Shown here one piece after another: positions 44,071 through 54,764 of a DNA stretch of 64,000 nt (its first letter is position 1; the number at the start of each line of letters is the position of its first letter). Position numbers and translations under genes: made by a program. The stretch is from Euphorbia lathyris (Eukaryota; Streptophyta; Magnoliopsida; Malpighiales; Euphorbiaceae): contig NC_088911.1 in assembly GCF_963576675.1 (NCBI RefSeq), positions 75,111,256-75,175,255 on the forward strand, written 5' to 3'. The notes beneath the pieces were generated by a model. That model was given only the letters and a program-made list of their open reading frames with translations, had not been told where the DNA came from and ran no database searches.

Positions 44071-44280
44071 TGTAACATCCTGGTCCAATACCATGTAGAT
44101 ATTGTCCGCTCTGCCCCAATTCTAACATATTGGGCTTCACGGCTTTAAAACGCGTCTGCATGTATTGGATTCACATCTTACTAATAAGCCCCAATCACTC
44201 CCCCCATCGCCATCTCTTAGAGCCGCTCCTTGCTCAGAGCTTCTACCCCGACGCCACCTACTTCGGACCGAATCGCTACA
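44071..44280 (+). repeat. Short solo LTR / TRIM-like repeat
   Basis: TGTAACATCC ... CGCTACA, 210 bp, flanked by GTTCT and ATTCT (4 of 5 identical). It contains ATGTAGATATTGTCCGCTCT and CACGGCTTTAAAACGCGTC, phrases I recall from short LTR-type repeats across many plants. Confidence 0.5.
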
Positions 44281-44704
44281 ATTCTGATGGATAATAATGA
44301 TGCATGTAAATTAATGGATATTGGAACTGCCTATGGATGATAGTTTGTGATGTTCCTACGTGAGAAACTTATACATTATAGATATTTCTTTAGATTTTTT
44401 TGATAAAATTCTTTAGATACTCTTGATAACAATAAGAGTGGGTGCAAATTTACTACTTATCTAAAAGTATTGAAAGTGACTTGTGTAGCCATTGTTCTAA
44501 ATAAAGCCACCAAAAGTGGGTGCTTTGTATGTGCTCAATGTATTTATTTTAGTGATTTTATATTGAGAAAGGCATGGTAAAACTATATGCCTGGCAAGTA
44601 AAAAAAAGTATTGACATAAATTATGTGAGCATTATGTTTTCAAAAAACACAAGCAGGCAGGCAGGATAGTTTTGACATTGAAATTCAAAGGACATTTAGA
44701 CTAA

Positions 44705-44996
44705 GGTCTTGTTTGATAAACCACTTAATGATTTAAATTAAAATATTAAACACTTATTTAATTTAAGTGCGTTTGATAACAATTATTTTTCCACCACTTA
44801 AATTAATAAATTAAGTTAAAAAGCACTTATTTTGGTAAGTCAAAATATTTAACTTAACATTTTAAGTTAAACATTATCAACTAATATTTTTATAATAATT
44901 ATATCACTCAATATTTTCAGCACTTATAATATCCAGTACTTAAAATTCAATACTTATTTTTTCAGCACTTAATTTTCAGTTTTATCAAACAACACC
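44705..44996. mobile_element. Tourist-like (PIF/Harbinger) MITE, 292 bp
   Basis: Inverted ends GGTCTTGTTTGATAAAC and (reverse) GGTGTTGTTTGATAAAAC are flanked by TAA on both sides (44702-44704, 44997-44999). A 3-bp TAA/TTA duplication and GG... ends are hallmarks of PIF/Harbinger elements. The interior is A+T-rich and non-coding. Confidence 0.75.
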
Positions 44997-45209
44997 TAAC
45001 ATCTTTGGAATACATTAAGGTAGTACGTGCTAACCTTTATTATGACTGACTATTTTAGTTTTCATTTCTTGGAAATAAAAATGATGTGTTTAAAAAATTC
45101 AAATTAGGAAACAAATAAAACTTTCCAATATTGATAATGGTTTTGAATTTGTTTGAAAATCCATGAGAAGTTAGGCGTTAAGCCCTACATATGGAGAAAT
45201 TATACCATG

Positions 45210-45955
45210 CTAATGTAGTTCCAACTAGGCAATCTAGTTGGAACTTGTAACTAATTAAAATAAGCCAAATGTATTCATTAATACACCTAAGCAAGAGTTC
45301 ATATCAAATTAAAACTCTTTGCTGCGATAAAATCTCAAACCTAAAGCTAATGTATTTGTCAATCTTCAACTTCTTCGCACCCCATCTTTCCTTTAATCTT
45401 CTACTACCTAATTACTAGCCATCATCATTCATTCATAGAGATCAAATAATATATAATACTTGGAAGTATTGCAAGTTCCAACTAGTCTTCAGTAAAGAAA
45501 ACGATATTGGAACGGGTGATGCCAGAGCTACAATGGTGGTCTGAAGTGGCCGGACCTGGAAAATCTCTATTTTTGTAGAGGAAGTCACAGTAGTTTCCCA
45601 AAACCACCCCAAATCCCCATTTTTCAAGACCCGAGATGCCAAGATCAGATTTTACCTAGAGAAGAGAAAGAACCCCTGAAATTTTGGAGATGTCAGAGAT
45701 ATACGGAACTGCCGATCCTTACCCAACAACGACTACTGCTACTGTGCTGGAGATAAGCCACGATGAGGTAAGGAGGGTGGTTTTGGCAGAGGAAGAACCG
45801 CAAACAAAGAAACAGAAAATGATTTTAATTTTAAGTTTTTTAAGTTTTCAATTTTTTCCTTTTTTTTTTTTCATTTCCTGCCTGTACACTTGGCTTATTT
45901 TAATTAGTTATAAGTTCCAACTAGATTGCCTAGATGGAACTACATTAGCACGACA
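45210..45955. mobile_element. Foldback element with palindromic termini
   Basis: Left terminus (about 45211-45270: GCTAATGTAGTTCCAACTAGG, CAATCTAGTTGGAAC, TAACTAATTAAAATAAGCC) matches the reverse complement of 45893-45950 almost exactly. Each terminus is itself a hairpin (GTTCCAACTAG...CTAGTTGGAAC). The interior includes short open frames on both strands (45442-45642 minus and 45690-45965 plus), the latter reading MSEIYGTADPY. I cannot assign these to a family. Target duplication not identified. Confidence 0.6.
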
Positions 45956-46034
45956 ACGACAATAAGAGGATGATGTTGTATAAGATAGTCACACGAGAGA
46001 ACTTTGTGTGTTGTCTAATGTTGGTTTGGAGAAG

Positions 46035-46039
46035 ATATA

Positions 46040-46089
<50 letters not shown>
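46035..46089. repeat. (AT)n followed by a 34-T run
   Basis: Simple sequence: about 10 AT units then an uninterrupted T tract. Confidence 0.9.
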
Positions 46090-46090
<1 letters not shown>

Positions 46091-46530
46091 TTATTTGGTG
46101 AATGGATTTCCACATGCATCCCTCCCTAACTCCTAGGTATGTCCTTTGTAATTATTCTAATATAATTTTTATTTTGTCCAACATATATATGTATTTAATT
46201 AGAACCTACAGCTAGCGATTGGATCAAGGGTTATAAACTTTCATGTTCTGTTTCAATCGAGAGACATAAATTTGCAAGAGATTGTTGAAATGGTGTTAGA
46301 GGCAAATCCTGATTAATATCAAAATGAAACCTTAGAGAAGGTGAATAGCAGCGCATTATGCTACACGGAAACTCTTCTTTGTTAGCGTTTTCGCATTTCG
46401 TGTCCATTTCTGTTTTCTTTTCTTTTCCGTTTCCTAGCTATTTTTTTTAGAAATAAGATTTCCTAATATTGTTTTCTGTTTATGTTTTATTTACCGTTTC
46501 GGTTCCCCTACAACATAGGCTGCATATGTT

Positions 46531-47025
46531 TAGGGCTATAATCGAGCAGAGCCGAGCTGAGCTTTGGCCTGCTCAAGCTCGGCTTAACTTATTAGAAAAT
46601 AAACGAGCTCGAACCTAAAATCCTATTTGAATTTGGTTCATGAAGAAAATTATCTAACCATGAATTGGTTATGAGTAAATCGTTAATTATAATTATGAAG
46701 TTTGCTCACAACTAGCTCTTTAATTGTGTACATAGACAAGATCACAAGTAAAGTTCATGAATAAATAAACAAGATGCTTACAAATAGTTCGTCTATTACT
46801 CATTTATTATATTTGCGAATGAATTCATCTAATATTAAATTCAGATATTTGTGAACTAACACAAAACTATATAGTTTTCTACAAACTAAATTTTGTTGAT
46901 AAGTGTTCTAATCGAGCTGCTCGCGAGCTTTTGACCCGCTCAAGCTCTGCTCGTTTACAAACCAAACCATTAAATTGTGCTAACCACGGAGCCACTGATG
47001 AGGGGCTGGGCTCATTTAGAGCCCT
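46531..47025. mobile_element. Non-autonomous hAT element, 495 bp
   Basis: Ends TAGGGCTATAATCGAGC and (reverse) TAGGGCTCTAAATGAGC, with 8-bp flanks CATATGTT (46523-46530) and CACATGTT (47026-47033), 7 of 8 identical. Subterminal repeats of GAGCT/CTCAAGCTC occur at both ends (GAGCTGAGC, GCTCAAGCTCGG, GCTCGCGAGC, CTCAAGCTCTGCTCG), as in hAT elements. No transposase. It lies 15 bp from the stop codon of the L18a-like gene. Confidence 0.8.
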
Positions 47026-47039
47026 ACACATGTTTACTC

Positions 47040-47556
47040 TTACCTATCTGACAAGTAAATGTTGATATATAATAAATAAAAAAGAGTTAAGAGGAAAGAG
47101 TGAGACCATAATGGTGCATCCAATGGTTCACGGGGATCCGGCTTTGAGCAAAGTAGAATAATGGCGCCCGCATACCAAGGCATTCCAATAAACCACCCAA
47201 ATATAAACCTTCATTCCAAAACACAAACCAATTTATATATTACCAATACCACAAGAACCATTATAAGAAAGAGACAAAGATATAGTAACTCACAAGAACC
47301 ATCCAACACCAATGCCACAACATGGCAAACTTGGAGGTTTTGTCTCAACAACAACACCATAACCTGAAAATTAGTAGCCTTAACCATTCATTCTCATCAT
47401 CCTTTGTAACATCAAATTCAATTATTCTTACGTACCTATGACAGGTGGTGGTGGATTTACAACTACATTGTTCACAACAGACATGCTGCCTTGGGGTGCA
47501 ACTCTTACTGGACTTGAATCATCGTTGTTGATGGAAATAGCTGTAGCTGAAGCCAT
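47040..47556 (-). CDS. 60S ribosomal protein L18a-like membrane protein
   Basis: Three exons on the minus strand: 47556-47436, 47363-47294, 47208-47040. Junction phases agree and give 119 aa. The N-terminus (MASATAISINNDDSSP...) is variable and Pro-rich (NPPPPVIGYGVVV). The conserved core reads SLPCCGIGVGWFL, then FGWFIGMPWYAGAIILLC, then DPRE, which is the signature of the plant 'L18a-like' family. These are small membrane proteins despite their name, not ribosomal subunits; their function is poorly known. The family normally has a second hydrophobic stretch after a KPG motif. Here the tail (about 27 residues after PREPLDAP) diverges and ends just before a hAT insertion, so the native 3' end may have been lost. 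Confidence 0.7.
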
Positions 47557-48039
47557 ATCTCTACTGTTTCTCTCTTCCACACCAATCTTATATTTTTAAT
47601 AAGGACAATTTCCAACTACTATCTTGTAATCTCCGATTCCTTGTTTGCAATCCAACTGCTGCATTAATTCTAAATTATCACCTTCATTTTATTATTTATA
47701 AGATATGTCGCCTTTAGCCTGCCATTATGCCCACGCCAATAATCATTTAAAACTATATGTTAGCTGTTTAAACTTGTTAGCTGATTATTAATAGTTTGTA
47801 TAAAATGACAAATAAATACATAATAAAAACCTTTATTTGGGGTTAAATGATAATAATTAGCTGTAAAAATGTCATTCAAAAGAAGTAGAGCAATTAGTTA
47901 ATAAAAAAAACCCCTAAAACCATCTTTTTCAAAATTAGTTTTTTAAGACCCAATAAACTATTTCAAACTTCTCTTCACCAAACATCACTATTACATGTTT
48001 AAGAATGCAATTGAAATTAAAATACTTGGTCGAAGAATT
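47557..48039. other. Upstream region of the L18a-like gene
   Basis: Contains a possible TATA-like AAAATATAAGATTGG on the minus strand about 35 bp before the ATG (leader GGAAGAGAGAAACAG). The rest is A+T-rich, nothing recognised. Confidence 0.35.
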
Positions 48040-48236
48040 TTGCTTCCCGAAAAGGACCTACACGATTCAAATTTGAATAAATATGGGGCCTCAAATACCA
48101 AACAATTAGACCAAAAAAGTGTTACACAAATAGCATGTGTATTTATACTGAGTTTGAGCTAAAGGTATAAGATAATAATATGCTACTGATAAGATATTAA
48201 CAAACCCTATTTGAGATATGAATAATATCTACTAAC
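48040..48236 (-). repeat. Partial copia 3' LTR
   Basis: Minus strand: a polypurine-like AACTTTGGGG then TGTTAGTAGATATTATTC. TATA-like AGTATAAATACACATG lies about 90 bp in. The far end is not defined. Confidence 0.55.
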
Positions 48237-48449
48237 ACCCCAAAGTTGATATTGAGGACACATTTTGAGTCGCGATCTAAATGTGAGAAATTGTGTACTC
48301 GATAGTGACTTGATAGGTATATCTGCCATATGATCACCGGTGGAAATAAACCGAACATGAAGATAACAACGAGCTACTTGCTTTCGGACAAAATAATAGT
48401 CAAATTTCATGTGTTTTATCCAAACATGAAATACATGATTAACAATCAA
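48207..48449 (-). pseudogene. Copia RNase H C-terminus relic
   Basis: Reads HMKFDYYFVRKQVARCYLH, then FISTGDHMADIPIKSLS, matching the end of copia pol (KHID...HFIRxxV..., TxxQxADIxTKxL). It then runs into the LTR. The upstream pol is missing. The frame is open but it is only an end fragment. Confidence 0.75.
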
Positions 48450-49224
48450 GTATATGCCCTAACATTATCACAAAAAATGCACTATGTGTAGACATAGGAC
48501 AACTAGCAGTAACCGTGATCTCGATGATGATATTAGTTACACCATTTGTTTGTGTACATTAATGAGGTGGATCTTAGTTCTCCACGACTCATAAATTGTG
48601 TAATTTCCAGATACAATAGATCTCAAATGTCTTATGTGGTTGCTTAAGTTAGTATCATTCTTGAGAAATAGTGAAAAGTAATGGAGACCATGGTTATGCG
48701 CATACTTGAAAAATTTCCTTAAACCCTTGTAGACTTTTTAAGGTTCTTTTATGGATTTTAGGAGACAACTTCTTATTGCACAACCAATAGTATAGTGAGA
48801 AGCTTACGTTGTTTCACCATTTAAGGTTCTTTCTAGTCATATGTTCCTTGACCATCGTCACTCACCTTTGTCTAGATCTCAGGCTTTCGGCTATGAGACA
48901 TCTGGATAGGTCCCATATCAACTTATATCCGGACAACTAGCTTATGAACTTGAGATACTCAAGTGGCCGCTTATCCATCCTCACCCAAATCCTTCATAGG
49001 CTTTCTCAAGACATCCGACCTGGACTTTTTGCAAAAGCTCAAAGGATAATATTCGTATCTTACTAGAAGCCCCCCTTAAAGGGGAAAAATTCATTTTAAG
49101 GCTCTATTGACGCTTCAATTAACGTTCCCTAACTACTCTGGCTATGATTTGACACGAGTACCCCTATGAGAGACGAATGCACAACAATTGTAGGGTGGAG
49201 ATAGAAGTAACTTAAGATTCATTT
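48450..49224. other. Intergenic, unassigned
   Basis: No gene recognised. The first part may be further decayed copia pol. The block around 48830-49090 has more even composition but no readable protein. Confidence 0.35.
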
Positions 49225-49336
49225 CATTTAGTTCATTTGATCGGTTAGTGAGCGGGTATAACGTGAGTTTGACCATTTTGAACTAAATATTGAGACTCAC
49301 CATACACTCAATTAATATAAAGTTACAATACTTCCA

Positions 49337-49376
<40 letters not shown>

Positions 49377-49500
49377 TGGAAGTATATATATAGTTAAATT
49401 GTAACATTGTAATTTTATGTTAATTGAGTGTATGATGAGTCTCAATTTTTAATTTAAAATGGTTAAACTCGCGTTGACCGATCACTGATCGGTCTAATGT
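49225..49500. mobile_element. Inverted repeat centred on (AT)n
   Basis: The left arm (GTTTGACCATTTTGAACTAAA, TTGAGACTCACCATACACTC, ACTTCCATTTAATATAT) pairs with the right arm across an (AT)n centre at about 49343-49371. It could be a MITE. Target duplication not established. Confidence 0.6.
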
Positions 49501-49515
49501 ACTAAAATATTGAGT

Positions 49516-49750
49516 CATCTTTACTTGATGTGTATTTTTTGGATAAAATGAAATCAAGGTATCAAAGTATGAGTTAGGGTAAAGTTCAGGTACCATCCGT
49601 GTAATTTACTCGTCAAACTCCCATTAACCGACCATTGACCAGTAAAATATACTAAATTGTCTGATCATCGTTACTTCAGGTATATTTTTGGGACCAAACG
49701 TAATCTAGGTACCAAAGTGTGAACTAGGATAAAGTTGAGGTACCATTAAT
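49516..49750. repeat. Two degenerate direct repeats
   Basis: CATC.TTACTT ... GGTA.CAAAGT.TGA ... TAAAGTT.AGGTACCAT occurs at about 49516-49598 and again at 49668-49750. Confidence 0.6.
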
Positions 49751-50597
49751 TTACTTAGAAAGGTGAGGGTATTTTTATCCAAATCAAGTGAAAGTGTCTA
49801 TATTGGTAAGAAGTGAGGGAAATATACCTAATATGTAAATGAATTTCAAATAGGTCTAGATTTGTAATTAATTACTCATTTCAACGTAAGGCTCATGAGG
49901 ATTATATAGAGAGTAACAGAGAAAATATTAGTTTTATCGGAGTCAGTGGAGAATGAAAAATGAGAATTGAAATCTCAAAGGACAATGGGTTAGAAAAGTA
50001 AAGCGGTGTTTGTAAATGGAGTTGATCAGTGGTTGCTTCTTTAGGAATCGTTTTTGTATTTTTTATTTAGATTTTATGAATTAAAAGTATTATTTTAGTT
50101 GACAGGTGTAAGCATATATGTATGGGAGGTGATTTTATTACTTGGAGTACTGGGACTCTAGTATAAAATCCTGATGTAGAGAGAGAAAAATCAAACATAT
50201 TGAGTGAGAAGAATGAAGGATAATAGAAAAGGATCGTCACTTTAGATTTTTCTGTTTATTATATTTTATTTTGTTTTCTAAAATTCGATGGAAAATATTA
50301 GTTGCTATATATATATAAAAAAGTGTAGTTAAATATTTAAAATTTTTTAAAAAAATTACAATTGTTAACTAATGGATAATATAATGTGATACAAATAAAA
50401 AGTATTTTTTAATTTTTGAATATGGGAATAAAAATAAAAAGTATTTTCGAATTAAAAAAAATATCAAAAACCTTTTAACGATATAAAATCTAAATGATCT
50501 TTCACTTAAAATATACTAATATTTTTTAAAAAATTTCTAGTTAATATTTTAACATTGTCAATAAAAACTTAAAATTTTCATTAAATGATGATTAAAG
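49751..50597. other. A+T-rich intergenic, nothing recognised
   Basis: No gene or bounded repeat seen. Confidence 0.4.
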
Positions 50598-51940
50598 TGT
50601 TGGTCCCTTCTAACGTAACAAGTTAGTTCCAAGGGGGGGAGATGGGAACTATTTAAAATTTAAGTACGTTAAGGCTGACTTCTTTTTCTTTGAAAAAGGA
50701 TTACACAGCGTGCTGAGTAAATAAAACACTAGCTTAGTCAACTGGTGACTAAGTCAGCTTCTTTCGTTGAGTCAGGAGATAGCACTTTGAGTCTATTCCT
50801 AAACTCAGATACTCAATACACACAACTCAGCGTGACCTCTTTACTTGGTCAGTTTTGTTTAAGCAAGCAATATATATTAAGGAGTTTAAGGTTAGAAAGA
50901 TATTACTCAGCAGATTTATCCAGGTTCGGCCTCTAAGCCTACGTCCTGTCCCCGGAACACGTTCCGAGCTTTCGAATTCTCTACTGAGCTCTTTAACGGT
51001 AGAGCATCAAACCTTTTACAACTTAGAAGCTGAGTATAACAAGAGTACCTTCCTCTATACCTCTACTCACTCCTAATCTCTCGCTGAGTACTATAACCGA
51101 GTACTCAGCCTCTCCTTTCTAATCTCTAGAAATGATAAAGATTTGTCCTAAACAATAATTGCTAAGACACTTTAGATGATTGAATAATCACTCTAGACTT
51201 TTACACGAAAGATATAGAATTTGGTGTAAGTATTTGCTTTGCTTTTTCTCGCAGAACTTTGAGTAGAATTTTGATCAGCGTAATGGCTTGATAAAGTTCT
51301 GTGTTTAATGAAGCAACTGAAGGACTCTATTTATAGAGACGTCTGAGACATCAGTCATTTCGAATTTCGAAATAACCGTTGGAGGGAAACGGCTTCCTGT
51401 CGTTGTCACTCAGTTTTGCTCAGAGCTCTTGGCCAATCAGATTTGAGTATCTTCTGTCCTCGGTCAGTGTTGAGCAGCTTTTGGTCAGCTCGGCAGAATG
51501 TCTCTCCATTTATGGTAAGGTCAACTAGACAGCGTCCTGTGTCTTCTGAACTTTACCCAAAGTGGAAACACTTTGTCTGGAAGTTGTTCTTGCTCAACTG
51601 CTGTCTTGTACTCTTTGTCGATTCAACTCAGCAGCTTCATTCCGAAGTTGTTCAACGAAGGTCTTCTAGATCCTTCTCTCGCTGAGCTGCGTTTTGTACA
51701 TAACGACAGCGTTTTGCACACGCGGGCCGAGTTGTCTTGATCTGTTTGACTTGGGCTTTGACTTCCGTATTGGTCTTTGGGCCTTTTATTCTTTATGTCT
51801 TATAAACAATTTTAACTCAACATTGAACAAACACATTAGTGTAATAAATCAAAGGATTTAAACTTAGTATGTTTAGAATATATTTAATTTTACTTAAATA
51901 ATTTTGTCAAATCAAAATCATGTGGAAAGGTGTTTCAACA
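50598..51940 (-). repeat. 3' LTR of the Sirevirus-like element, 1343 bp
   Basis: Complete, TG...CA: in plus orientation from TGTTGGTCCC to GTTTCAACA. The first about 443 bp match 59688-60133. Confidence 0.88.
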
Positions 51941-52042
51941 AACTCTCCCATTTTGATGTTGGCAAAACTATTCAGCGAGGAACTCAGTGTTGAGCTCCCC
52001 CATGATAGTTGACCTATTATTACTTAGCAAACTCCCCCGTCA
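51941..52042 (-). promoter_or_regulatory. Multiple polypurine tracts
   Basis: On the minus strand three GGGAG-type tracts: AAAATGGGAGAGTT adjoining the LTR (51941-51955), GGGGGAGCTC at about 51994-52003, and GGGGGAGTTTG at about 52029-52039. Repeated tracts upstream of the 3' LTR are described for Sireviruses. Confidence 0.6.
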
Positions 52043-52484
52043 GGGTTGAGCTATTGACTTAGTTTTACTCTAAACATTTTAAGGTTTAATCGAGTAAGTC
52101 CAAGGTCAGTTTTCAGATATAGGTCAGCTCATGGAACATATTCTATTTTACTCAGTGTTAAGCGGAAGATTTAACATTCAGAGGGCACTGAGTATTCATT
52201 TTGTTCAATGGGTCTTATGAGGCAGTGTTTTATAAACATACAAGACAATGTCAAACATATTATCAGCATTGGATACAATCAACAAGTATTATAAGCATTA
52301 AACATAGTTGATGTATTTGAAGATACATAATAACATAATACTCAGCATCGTATGAAATAAATCAAGTTTGGATAAAAGATGCAAGTATTGTATTGAATTA
52401 AAGTAGTCAGCATACATAGCAAAAGATGAGCATAAATGAATATAGAGACTACAGACTAAGTAAAAAACTAAGCCTAGCCTATTT

Positions 52485-54279
52485 CTACTTCTTCTTCTTT
52501 TGCTTAGACTGACTACTTCTAGGAGCCTCCTGTTGAGTTCTAGCTTGTTCTTTCTCCCCTGTTTTGTCAGCATCGGGAGGAGCAGGAATTCTAAAAGAGT
52601 CTGTTAAGACAGCGACGGTCAGTACGGCGGACAGCTCCTTAAGTTTGTCGGCACTTTCATTGATGCCGTCGAAGATAACGACACCTTCATCCAAGACCTC
52701 TTTAGGTATGCCGAGTTCAGCGGCGCTGAGCATGCTCAGTATGTAAGCTTGAGACTTACCTACCCAAGTAATTGTATCTGACAGCGCAGTAAAAACTTGA
52801 TGAAAGGTCTTCAGCAGTGCTGAGTCATAATATTGACGCTGGATATTGTTATGACGCACATGGGTGAAGATCCTTTGGGAGTTGACCAATATCTCATTTT
52901 GCTTCATTTGGTCAGTGTTCGTCTCTTGCTTATTCAAGTTCAGCAGACGAACTGCTTCGCTAATTTGCTCCACCGAGCATTGAGAGTAGGAAGCCAGCTG
53001 ATGGTTGGTCTTGGTTTGCTCAGTGTGGAGCTGGGCAAAGAGCATCTTAACTTCATCAAAAGTTGCATACTGAGTGTTCGCAGCTGACAAGGTCTGGAAT
53101 TGGCCTTGAAGGGTGTTAAGATGTTGAACCGTTGTTAGTTGGAGCTCAGCCAGCTTCGATATTGAGTCCTGCTTGGGCTGATATGATTGAATTGTGATCA
53201 TATCACTTAGTAGATCCTTCAGTCCCTTAACCTCATTTAGAAGCAGAGTGACTTGGGACAGCTGAGCTGATGTAGTGTTAGTAGACCCAGCAGTAGGTTC
53301 AACATGTTGATGAAGATCCTTAATCAATCACTGCACCGAGTTGATTAGTTGTCTACCAGACTCGGTGGCATGCAGATAGCTGAGTGATCCTTCATCATGT
53401 TGCCTAGTTTCCTCAGTTTGACCAATTTATGGAGGAATCAGAGTGATGACATGGTCAGTGACTGGAAGAGGGTTTTCAATCTGCACTTGGTTTTCTGAAA
53501 GAGATGATTGATCGGCCGGAGTGATGGTTGATGAAGTAGTAATCCTAATGTTGTCAGTGATGACAGAAGGCAGCAATGAAGAAAACTGGCATATTGATGG
53601 GCTTGAAGGTCAGCATATGCCATATGAAGCACTGCTCGAAATTTGTCACTGAGCTGGTGCAATTAATCTTAGGGTAGATGTAATTGGTCAGCAGGTAGTG
53701 TGCCATCTTTTGGTGCTGGCCCATTGATGAACTTGAGATTTCTCCAGAATGGCTAGGAGGCTTGCAGAAGGTGGCTACGTACCTAGTTCCTTCATGATCA
53801 CCAGTTCTCCTCAGCTTTGTTCCCTCATTCTTCAATTTCAGCAAATTGGCAAGGTAGGTAGGGTTGATAAAGATGGTTTTCTCTTTTACCACAGTTACTA
53901 GGTAGTCCTGGTTATCGTCAGCAACCCGCAGATTATGATAGAATTCCCTTACTAGGTCAGGGTAAGTGGGATCTCTAATGGAGAACAGCTCGGTCCAGCC
54001 ATTCTTCGATATCCATTCACAGAATGGTTGCTCGGTTGTTACAAAAGCCTCAGAGATCCATCTTGAGAAGTCTATCTTGTATTCTCTAACGTCTTCGAAG
54101 ACTTTAGTATAGGTTCTGACTTTGGTCGGCTTTCCTTTAGAGGAGGTAGCTTGGCCAACTTTTCCTTTGCTCGGTGTAGTGGCCTTGGTCGTTTCAGGCG
54201 AAGTAGTTTGCCTGGAAGGTTCATCGGAACTGGTCTTAGGGTGACGGGCATCGGAGATGTTCACGGAAACCTTAGTCAT
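52485..54279 (-). pseudogene. Extra (env-like) ORF of the Sirevirus-like element
   Basis: The N-terminal part (54279-53554) starts MTKVSVNISD, has a Ser/Thr/Lys-rich leader and then a globular region (FSRWISEAF, NPTYLANLLKL) of the plant retrotransposon-protein type also seen in Athila ORFs. After a frameshift near 53570 and stops near 53430 and 53333, the C-terminal part (53327-52485) is Gln/Leu-rich, probably coiled-coil, and ends in a Lys-rich tail. Sirevirus 'env-like' ORFs occupy this position. No membrane segment or signal peptide is obvious, so an envelope role is not supported here. Confidence 0.65.
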
Positions 54280-54764
54280 AGTTTCAGAGAGGGATTTGGA
54301 AGTCTTGAGAGTTTTTAGAGAGAGAATGCTTATGCCTGAGAATTCGGTAAGTGTAAAGAGATAAAAATGGGGATTTGCCCATTATTCATAGCGGTGAAAA
54401 GTGGATCTTATCGAATCCATGTGTCAGTTTTGCCTTGGGATTGTCAACCGACAATGAGCCTGGCTTTTATGACACATTCGGCGCATACGTCATCCTAGGT
54501 GGCTATTCGCGTGCTCTAGCATTAAATGCAACGGATCTTATACTCGGCGTTTAGAATACTAAGCGTTTTATATTCTGAGTGGTCAGTTTTATACAAACGG
54601 ATGATTTCTCAGTTTGAGATAACTACTCGGTGCCAATGTTTGCTCAGTATGTGATATTCATTCATTTAGCATTAATCACTCAGCATACATCTATTCACTC
54701 AGCAAATAATAGATCATTCAACATGTTAATTCACTCAGCATGAATCTATATTAAGAGCTGAAAT
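54280..54764 (-). other. Spacer between pol and the extra ORF
   Basis: Non-coding. Dense in ACTCAGCAT/CTCAGTATG-type motifs (54640-54770) that also occur in the LTRs. No ORF. Confidence 0.5.

Noticed and set aside
47161..47367. 68-codon plus-strand frame
   Set aside because: Antisense to exons 2 and 3 of the L18a-like gene, which have correct splice phases and family motifs.
52485..54279. A viral envelope gene
   Set aside because: No signal peptide, membrane anchor or glycoprotein features are visible; 'env-like' refers only to its position in the element.
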